From the NCBI GenBank assembly GCA_015665275.1, contig JADFAL010000053.1:1-34047 (forward strand): a stretch of 34,047 bases of DNA. Direction: 5' to 3'. Below the pieces are notes generated by a model. The model had not been told where the DNA came from. It worked only from the letters and a program-made list of their open reading frames with translations, and made no database searches. The position numbers were made by a program, and so were the translations under genes. This DNA is from Flavobacteriales bacterium. GTDB lineage: Bacteria; Bacteroidota; Bacteroidia; Flavobacteriales_D; Crocinitomicaceae. This document shows, piece after piece, positions 1-6,323 of the stretch; the stretch's first letter is position 1, and every line of letters begins with the position of its first letter.

Positions 1-104
1 AGCTTGTACTTTTCTTTTTTGCCATCTCTGGTCGATTTAAAGGTTAAAATAAATATTAAACCTCTATCTTAAGTTTAAGCTCGTTCTAGTTCACTTTTTG
101 CTGA

Positions 105-437
105 CGTCACACAATAGACTTATTAGCTGAAAACAATGGGAGCTATGAGATATACGATTGGAAACGAAGCAAAAAGGTAGTTAATGCTCATACAGGCGAA
201 CCCATAAAACATAATCAGTGGCAATCTGGAGTTGGCCCGCTAAGAAAAATAGATGATACGAGTTACAATCGGTATGCTTTGCAGCAAAGTCTTTATCGAT
301 TCATTTTACAAGAGTATTACGACATCAAAGTTTCTAAAGCATTCTTAATTGTTCTTTACCCTGGTTATAGCAACTATTTCAAAGTTGAGGTGCCATTTTA
401 CGAAAAGGAGATACGGGAAATATTAGCTCAAGTCTAA
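105..437 (+). pseudogene. Remnant of a RecB-family PD-(D/E)XK nuclease, 5' end missing
   Basis: The frame opens right after a stop at 102-104 and runs about 110 codons to TAA at 435-437, with no usable start codon. The readable protein begins with TIDLLAE, continues to a YDWKRSKK stretch, then QQSLY (QxxxY) and a segment SKAFLIVLYPG. In RecB-type nucleases the same order occurs: an Asp in a GxIDLL-like strand, a (D/E)xK strand and the QxxxY helix. These are the core catalytic motifs, so this is the C-terminal half of a nuclease whose N-terminus has been deleted. The upstream 104 bases show no matching coding sequence in any frame. Its 3' end overlaps the tail of the convergent gene at 423 by 15 bases. 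It is probably non-functional unless expressed as a fusion; phage or helicase-nuclease origin is inference. Confidence 0.6.
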
Positions 438-956
438 GCCTTTTTGATACAATTCAACTTGGTCAAGAATTGCTAAAATGATTGGCGAAAAGCGATTAGG
501 GATTTTTGAATCATTCGTAAAAATATCCTTCGATGCATAAACGTATTCTATCTGGTCCTGTTCAAATTGTAATATCGATATAATGATATCATCGGAAAAA
601 TGCATTACCGACTTATCATTCAATTCTTCTTTCGAATATTTTACTGATATGTAACAAAGAACGTTATCAATAAACTCTAATGTAATTCCATTCTTTTCCG
701 AAATATGGCAAGACCATTTGTCATTAGTTTTGACAATGTCTTGCTCCAATGGTTCATGGACCTCGTATTTTGAGTCTTTTTGAAGAGCTAGAATGAATTC
801 CTGAACGATCTCATTTCTAATTCGTGAGTTTATTAGATCACTAATTTCAAAATCACGTCCGTAAATACTTAATTGCATGAAAAGATTTGTAGGTGTTTCT
901 TTAACTACAATTCCGTGTTTTAAGAAGGTAACAATTTGATTAATTCTTGTTTCCAT
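423..956 (-). CDS. Hypothetical protein, 177 aa, partner of the cyclase-like gene
   Basis: I do not recognise the family. The protein starts with ATG (METRINQIVTFLK) and has no signal peptide or membrane segment, so it should be cytosolic. It is mixed alpha/beta with many acidic and Ile-rich stretches and no obvious catalytic motif. Its first 37 bases overlap the 3' end of the upstream cyclase-like gene, which indicates co-transcription and probably translational coupling. The base composition is visibly more AT-rich than the T9SS genes to the right. Given the coupling, an effector, regulator or partner of the cyclase-like protein is the simplest guess, but nothing in the sequence names a function. 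Confidence 0.7.
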   Translation of the reverse strand: METRINQIVTFLKHGIVVKETPTNLFMQLSIYGRDFEISDLINSRIRNEIVQEFILALQKDSKYEVHEPLEQDIVKTNDKWSCHISEKNGITLEFIDNVLCYISVKYSKEELNDKSVMHFSDDIIISILQFEQDQIEYVYASKDIFTNDSKIPNRFSPIILAILDQVELYQKGLDLS

Positions 957-1606
957 TCGGATGGAGGATCGTTATTTCTTAAATAACTTCCAACATGATA
1001 GGTTAGCTCAGAATTTTTCAATTCTAATAAGTTGAGAATAGAGTCGATGTTATTGTTCTTTCTTTTGATCCAGTTTACACCAAACACTTCGTATCTAGCC
1101 GATTTGTAATGAATATATTTTACTTTTTCTTCCTCTAGAATCAACTTTGGATCAATAAGAAGAAGAGGGCCTTTTGGACCCTTCAGATTGTGACAGTTAA
1201 TAATAGAAGTGCCAATGGCGCTATTTATCATCATCACATTATTATGTTGATCTAGAATATTGATTTTGCCTTCTTTTACTTTTTGTCTGATTTCTCTGGA
1301 GTATAGCCCAGAAATATCTGCCATTTGACCGGATGAGATTTGGACTCTTCCCATACCTCCACGAAGGCAGATTGCCTTAAGCAAAGCAGTTGATATATCG
1401 ATAAATTTAGTCAGGTCATTGGAGTATGTGAGGATTTCCTTTATAAGAAATCCATCTCCACCAAACTGGATAATAGACATGTGATTAAACTTGAATTGAC
1501 CAAGGATAAATAGATCATTTGTCAGATTAATAAATGCCTGTTTTGCTCCTTTTTCAAAGTTGACAGCGAATCCTTCAATATCAATATATATTGCTATTTC
1601 TTTCAA
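920..1606 (-). CDS. Nucleotide-cyclase-like domain protein (class III fold suspected)
   Basis: The 228-aa protein begins with a beta strand carrying IYIDIEGFA (Asp9), then IIQFGGDGFLI (Asp51), then LRGGMGRVQISSGQ (Arg82, Gly93) and ISGLYSREI. In class III nucleotide cyclases the order is FxDIxGF with the first metal Asp, a GDG hairpin with the second Asp, and an RxGixxG strand, so both metal-binding positions are matched. Nothing else is attached: no receiver, HAMP or membrane part. The start is TTG at 1604-1606, immediately after the stop codon of the upstream gene. The next ATG (Met43) would remove the first catalytic strand, which favours the TTG. It is AT-rich and in an operon-like cluster. 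The family assignment rests on motifs only; a degenerate GGDEF/cyclase relative or unrelated fold remains possible. Confidence 0.55.
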   Translation of the reverse strand: MKEIAIYIDIEGFAVNFEKGAKQAFINLTNDLFILGQFKFNHMSIIQFGGDGFLIKEILTYSNDLTKFIDISTALLKAICLRGGMGRVQISSGQMADISGLYSREIRQKVKEGKINILDQHNNVMMINSAIGTSIINCHNLKGPKGPLLLIDPKLILEEEKVKYIHYKSARYEVFGVNWIKRKNNNIDSILNLLELKNSELTYHVGSYLRNNDPPSEWKQELIKLLPS

Positions 1607-1987
1607 TTAGTAGCAATATGATTTTGTACAAACTTCCCAATACGTTTTATTTTGATCTTCTCCCGTGAAGTTGAAGCTCATACCTTTTATGCATTCACAA
1701 TCTATGCTGATTGCTGAGCAACTTAATAGGTTGTCATTCCATATATCAATAAGTGTGACTTGATCATCATCCCAGAATACTGAAGCGTATACTCCATAAG
1801 TATTGTAGTTAGTAGTTCCAGTTGCTTCATTAAGGTCCCCACCACTTATGAAAAAAACGTTTACATCATATTTCTGTGACCAAGACCCGTCAGTTCTTTT
1901 GTATTTTATTTGAGCCTTAATTTCACACTGAGCATTAGCCAATGTAGAAATGCTAAGGGAAAAAAGAAAAAGACAAATAAACCTCAT
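1607..1987 (-). CDS. Small secreted Cys-containing protein
   Basis: A 126-aa protein with a clear Sec signal peptide (MRFICLFLFSLSISTLANAQ, cleavage near residue 19 or 20). The mature part is about 105 aa, predicted beta-rich, with cysteines at the mature N-terminus and clustered near the C-terminus (SCSAISIDCEC and VCTKSYCY), suggesting periplasmic or extracellular disulfides. It has no T9SS sorting domain. Its stop codon abuts the TTG start of the cyclase-like gene, so it heads the three-gene cluster. A secreted protein preceding a cytosolic cyclase-like gene is an odd pairing. Function is unknown. Confidence 0.7.
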   Translation of the reverse strand: MRFICLFLFSLSISTLANAQCEIKAQIKYKRTDGSWSQKYDVNVFFISGGDLNEATGTTNYNTYGVYASVFWDDDQVTLIDIWNDNLLSCSAISIDCECIKGMSFNFTGEDQNKTYWEVCTKSYCY

Positions 1988-2099
1988 AGATTATAATTTC
2001 GTTAGCCTGAAAGTTAAAAGAGGATGCCAATATACAAATATGAAGATTTACAGCTATTATTTGTTCGGTGCGTAATACCAGTTATATCGTACTGGATAG

Positions 2100-2251
2100 G
2101 TTCGGACCCTTTTCGGCGAAAGTGACCTCATTTTGGTGAAGATCTGGCGACAAAATGGCGGTTAAAAACGGCTTCTATTGAGAATGGGTGAAAATAAAAA
2201 AACCTCTAAGTCATTGACTTAGAGGTTTTTTGATCCGTAAGTTCGGACCCT
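2100..2251. repeat. 11-bp direct repeat flanking the tRNA-Asn terminator
   Basis: The word GTTCGGACCCT occurs at 2100-2110 and again at 2241-2251, the second copy lying 5 bases beyond the 3' end of tRNA-Asn. The identity does not extend further on either side. It could be a remnant of site-specific integration next to the tRNA, a local duplication, or chance. Confidence 0.35.
2196..2231 (-). terminator. Rho-independent terminator after tRNA-Asn (bidirectional)
   Basis: An 11-bp perfect stem, CCTCTAAGTCA (2203-2213) with TGACTTAGAGG (2215-2225), is flanked by seven A on the left and six T on the right, so it can terminate in both directions. On the minus strand it lies 25 bases past the tRNA 3' end and is the natural end of that transcript. 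Confidence 0.85.
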
Positions 2252-2255
2252 AAAG

Positions 2256-2329
2256 CGCTCCTTCCTGGGCTCGAACCAGGGACCCTCTGATTAACAGTCA
2301 GATGCTCTAACCAACTGAGCTAAAGAAGC
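2256..2329 (-). tRNA. tRNA-Asn (anticodon GTT)
   Basis: On the minus strand a full 74-base cloverleaf can be drawn. The acceptor stem is GCTTCTT with AAGGAGC (one G-T pair), the D arm contains AGTTGGTTA, the anticodon stem TCTGA/TCAGA encloses the loop CTGTTAA with anticodon GTT, and the T arm is CCTGG-TTCGAGC-CCAGG. The discriminator is G and the CCA end is not encoded. It sits alone with its own promoter and terminator. Confidence 0.96.
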
Positions 2330-2377
2330 GTTTCACAACCTTCTTGTTGGCGCTGCGCCCTTTATGAAAGGCGAGTG

Positions 2378-2406
2378 CAAATATATACAAAGAATTTATT
2401 TTGCAA
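2378..2406 (-). promoter_or_regulatory. Bacteroidota-type promoter for tRNA-Asn
   Basis: On the minus strand TTG (2404-2406) is followed after 18 bases by TATATTTG (2378-2385), an exact match to the TTG/TAnnTTTG consensus of Bacteroidota housekeeping sigma factor promoters. The -7 box ends about 49 bases before the tRNA 5' end. Confidence 0.7.
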
Positions 2407-2480
2407 ATAGTTTCCGAAGAAAAATATAGGCTTTTTTCGCAGTGCCAGCGCACCTCACGATACACCGGCCTGCAATATGG

Positions 2481-5400
2481 CTATCGAATCACATTTACGT
2501 GACCCTGGAATTCGTATTTGTTATCGTTCGTAAGGTCTGCACACCTGATAAACCAAGAGTACGTTCCATCCTGAACGGGCTTGCCACCGTAGGTTCCATC
2601 CCATCCAACGGAAACGTCGTATGACTCCCATACAATCTCTCCCCAACGGTTGTACAGTACCAACTCGAAGTCGTACACATCAATTCCCGACATATAAACC
2701 AACCAAGTTTGGTTAAACTCATCATCATCTGGAGTAAATGTGTTCGGAGCAAAGATCAATACATCACTGATAATCTGAACGACAAAGGTCACCGAATCAA
2801 TACAACCGGCAGCATTCGTTACTGTTAGTGTGATTGGGTAATCTCCTGGCTGATCAAATGGGAAGGTAACATTGTTCACGTCTTCATTTGTTGAAGTCGC
2901 TGGTTCACCATTTGGAATTTGCCAATCCCAAGAGACAACATCCGCAGAACTTGTGTTAATCAATGAAGTAACAGGCTCTAACATGGAAATATTATTAGGG
3001 TTGATCTGGAAGTTCGCATTTGGATTTCCATACACCGTAATGTAATCCGTGTAGGTTGTTGTATACATACAGTTGTTCGCGTTGTATACAGTGATTGTTA
3101 CTGTGTAATTCCCCGGATTCGCATATGTGTGTGAGAATGAGTTGGTTCCTTGAATTGTTTCTACAGTTCCATCGCCGTAGTCAATGTCTGTTGTTGCAAC
3201 GGCACCAGTTGTCGTATTTGTGAAGTTCACCGAGTGTGGGAAACATCCACTCAAGACATCTCCTAGTAATGCTGGCTCCAATGGGGCCGGCTCGTTAATC
3301 GTATACGCCACAGAATCCAAACATCCGTTCGCGTCTGAAACACCTGTGATATACTGTCCGGCACAAAGATCAATGCCCAATCCGTTCTGGTTTCCGTTTG
3401 TTCCCGGAAGCCATACATATGTATACGGAGCAGTTCCTCCTACAACGCTTACTTGAACTTGTCCGTTGCAATCTCCAAAACAAATCGCATCCGTTGTAAC
3501 GGCACTTGCTTGAAGTAGGGCTGGCTCACCGATGACCACATCTACAGAATCGGCACAACCGTCAGCGGAGAATACGGTGACAGTATAAGTTCCTGCTGCC
3601 AATCCGTTAATGGTAAATGGACTTCCAGATGCAACAGGTGCCCCTTGATTGATTGTGTATTCAACCATATTTGTTGCATCAATGGTAATCGTTCCGTCCG
3701 AACTTCCGTTACAAAGTGCATCTGAGCTGATCACGTTGTCGACCGTAGTTGGAACAAAGATGATTGTTACTACAGCCTCGTCTGTACATCCCAAGCTATC
3801 CGTTTGGTACGTATAGTTTCCTACAGGTGATACCTGAGGGTCGTATGGCATGTTTACCGGGTTACCTTGACCGTCAAACCAAGCGCCCATCGTTGAAACG
3901 CCCGTTCCAAGTAGAGGGAACAAGTCAAATGCACCAGCGGTTGGACAAATCGAAATGGTTGTGTCTTCTCCTGGGTATGGAGATTGAGAAACATTGATCA
4001 AAACAGTATCTGTAGTTGCACAAAGAGGATGTCCAACGGGATAGGTTGTCAAAATCAATTGTTGCGTTCCAGTTCCCGTAAACTGCGGGTCGGCAATTGT
4101 CGGGTCATTAACAGATGCCTGCGGCGTCCACTCGTACGTATAATTCGGCACACAGTTAGCAGTGAAGGTATTCGTAACTGGACCAATTTGTCCATTACCC
4201 ATGTTTACCAAAGTATTTCCGTTGTTGTCCGTGATCGTGAAGGAACATTCTCCAACAAATCCTCCATTGGCGTTGAAGGTCACGGTTACAGTTGCACCAG
4301 ACGGAATCGTTAAGTTTTCGATTTGAATAGAAGGGTTAGCACAAGTATAGTCGGTAGAAACTCCGTTGACCGTGACTGTTACCGTATTTCCGTTCCATGT
4401 ATCTCCGAAGGAATCCTCCATCGTAAGAATGTAATCACAAGAGTTTGTCAATCCTGTTACTTGACCGTTCAAGTTTAAAATTGTGTTGTCACACAAAGAA
4501 GTATCGTTTCCAGCAAATGTTGGAGCCAATGGATCAACGTACAATATTACTGAAGTGTCGTATTCACATCCAAAATCATCAAATACGAAGTAATCGTAGG
4601 TAAATGCCCCTGATTGTGTTGGTGTTACGATCAATGAATCGGCATCTGGAGATAAGAATGTTTCGAATAGTGGATTGAACCAATAAGAAGAATCATCAGC
4701 CAAACCAATTTGCGGCTCGAATGTTTGTGGCGGTGGATAGTAAGATGGGTCCAATGTCAACCCGAATCCGAACAATGTTCCGTCGTCTGCCGCCCAGTTG
4801 TCAATTACTGTCAACGTCCAAACACCATTTGTCGGACATCCAACAAGGTTACTCAAAGGTTGAACCGAAGCGTAATTTCCAGCAGGAATTGTCAATCCAA
4901 ACCCTCCTTGAGCATTCACCCAATCCACCCACGTTTGCGTTGCTTGCGGCGTGAAACAGTAGGTAAATGGCGTCCCTTGTGTGGTAGGATCCGAACAATC
5001 TACATTGTCTAATGGGTTTGGAATACCAATCTGAGTTCCCCCTCCACCTTGTTGGTGTAAGATTGAACTTTGACCGTTTGGACATTCCACAAGGATTACG
5101 AGGTCACCCATAAATGAGTGTTCCAAATCCAAACAAATACTTTGAATATCGTTTACGTTTTGAATGGTTGTTCCTGCCGCAAATCCGGTCTGAAGAAGCA
5201 GCACGTCCTGTGATACTCCCAAAAGTGTATCGGGTAAACAACCATCGTCAATTTGTTGACTTCCTGGGAATCCGTTCCAACTTACCTCGTACGATTCTGG
5301 GTCTGCGACAAATGTCATGGACTCGCCGAGACAAATAGAAGTATCGGCGGGGAATCCGGTAAAATCAGGGATGGTACCAACGAGTACCTGAAGATCAATC

Positions 5401-6134
5401 AAGTTCGGGTTGGAACAGCCATTATCATCGGTCACGAAGAGCTGTACATTATAATATCCGGGTACATCGTATGAATGCTGAACTGTTGTTCCGTTCGAGG
5501 TATCACCATCCATAAAATCCCACATGTAATTTACAAGGTTGAATCCTTGTTGGGCAAATGAACCTTGATCCTGAAATGTAATGGTATCTCCCACACATAC
5601 GCGAATGCTATCCGAAGTAATTCCATTCATGATCATACCTCCAGCCTGTGGATCCGCACAGGGCGTTTCACAGCTTACAGAAGCTGTAAATTGTCCTGTT
5701 CCAACACTGTTTGAGTAGAACTCCAATGTAATACAACCGGATGGGTTCAATATTGTTGCTTCAATAACAACGCCTTGAAGCTGCGTTCCAGTATAAGTCC
5801 CCAAAGTGTTTGCTGCCGTAGACGTACCATCGTACACAGCCATGAAGTCAATATTCGGGTTTTGCTGAGTTCCCGTGTTTGTTGGGTCCAATGCAAACAA
5901 GTTGAATACGATGGAAATAATTTCACCCGGTGTGTCCGGACAAATAGTAATAACGATGCTTTCGTTGTTACTATAACCTGGTCCACCCTGACCGCCGGAG
6001 TCGATTAAGAATCCGTTACACGTATTGAATGTCTGATTATTATTGGCCGGAGTCATATTGATGGGCGCCTGTGAAAAGGCTGATCCGGAGATTAAGAGCA
6101 CTACCAGTGCAATAAGGAGGTTTTTGCGTTGCAT
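2481..6134 (-). CDS. Giant secreted P-domain/PKD/SprB-repeat protein with T9SS type B sorting domain
   Basis: A 1217-aa surface protein starting at the ATG at 6134; a TTG 15 bases earlier is possible but would only lengthen the signal peptide (MQRKNLLIALVVLLISGSAF). In order: a CUB-like segment (about 25-155), a PKD domain (about 175-255, with MWDFMDGD), a proprotein-convertase P-like domain (about 285-470, with DIQSICLDLEH and LTVIDNWAADDG), repeated beta-sandwich segments, SprB-like repeats (about 855-990, LCNGSSDG and ICFGDCNG), one or two further PKD-like domains, and a C-terminal gliding-motility-type domain (last about 90 aa, APNTFTPDDD, LYNRWGEIVW, GWDG, DGTYSW). That tail is the type B T9SS signal, so the protein should be exported and held at the cell surface, probably as an adhesin. 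No PorP/SprF gene lies next to it. It is a paralog of the next gene on the strand. Confidence 0.92.
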   Translation of the reverse strand: MQRKNLLIALVVLLISGSAFSQAPINMTPANNNQTFNTCNGFLIDSGGQGGPGYSNNESIVITICPDTPGEIISIVFNLFALDPTNTGTQQNPNIDFMAVYDGTSTAANTLGTYTGTQLQGVVIEATILNPSGCITLEFYSNSVGTGQFTASVSCETPCADPQAGGMIMNGITSDSIRVCVGDTITFQDQGSFAQQGFNLVNYMWDFMDGDTSNGTTVQHSYDVPGYYNVQLFVTDDNGCSNPNLIDLQVLVGTIPDFTGFPADTSICLGESMTFVADPESYEVSWNGFPGSQQIDDGCLPDTLLGVSQDVLLLQTGFAAGTTIQNVNDIQSICLDLEHSFMGDLVILVECPNGQSSILHQQGGGGTQIGIPNPLDNVDCSDPTTQGTPFTYCFTPQATQTWVDWVNAQGGFGLTIPAGNYASVQPLSNLVGCPTNGVWTLTVIDNWAADDGTLFGFGLTLDPSYYPPPQTFEPQIGLADDSSYWFNPLFETFLSPDADSLIVTPTQSGAFTYDYFVFDDFGCEYDTSVILYVDPLAPTFAGNDTSLCDNTILNLNGQVTGLTNSCDYILTMEDSFGDTWNGNTVTVTVNGVSTDYTCANPSIQIENLTIPSGATVTVTFNANGGFVGECSFTITDNNGNTLVNMGNGQIGPVTNTFTANCVPNYTYEWTPQASVNDPTIADPQFTGTGTQQLILTTYPVGHPLCATTDTVLINVSQSPYPGEDTTISICPTAGAFDLFPLLGTGVSTMGAWFDGQGNPVNMPYDPQVSPVGNYTYQTDSLGCTDEAVVTIIFVPTTVDNVISSDALCNGSSDGTITIDATNMVEYTINQGAPVASGSPFTINGLAAGTYTVTVFSADGCADSVDVVIGEPALLQASAVTTDAICFGDCNGQVQVSVVGGTAPYTYVWLPGTNGNQNGLGIDLCAGQYITGVSDANGCLDSVAYTINEPAPLEPALLGDVLSGCFPHSVNFTNTTTGAVATTDIDYGDGTVETIQGTNSFSHTYANPGNYTVTITVYNANNCMYTTTYTDYITVYGNPNANFQINPNNISMLEPVTSLINTSSADVVSWDWQIPNGEPATSTNEDVNNVTFPFDQPGDYPITLTVTNAAGCIDSVTFVVQIISDVLIFAPNTFTPDDDEFNQTWLVYMSGIDVYDFELVLYNRWGEIVWESYDVSVGWDGTYGGKPVQDGTYSWFIRCADLTNDNKYEFQGHVNVIR

Positions 6135-6323
6135 AAGGAGATTTTGCAAGGTTCCAATATAGTTAGTCTGTAAATTTAACAGCTTCGTGTATAATTCCGC
6201 AACAATTCTACAACTGACTATTGTATTGTTAAAGTCTTAACACGCATACTAAACGCATTTAGTTTCGTAAGGGTTGCTTAAAACCTTAAATTTAATTTGA
6301 GACGAAATGGGTAGTGTGACATC
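6135..6323. other. Intergenic spacer with a small inverted repeat
   Basis: The spacer between the two giant paralogs contains ACTAAA-CGCA-TTTAGT (6248-6263), a 6-bp stem with a 4-base loop. It lacks a T run, so it is at best an operator or a weak structure. I found no TAnnTTTG promoter for the downstream gene here. Confidence 0.3.

Noticed and set aside
2405-2480. GTGC/GCAC hairpin and T run as terminator of the giant type B gene
   Set aside because: On the minus strand the stem is followed by A, not T; the stem has only 4 pairs.
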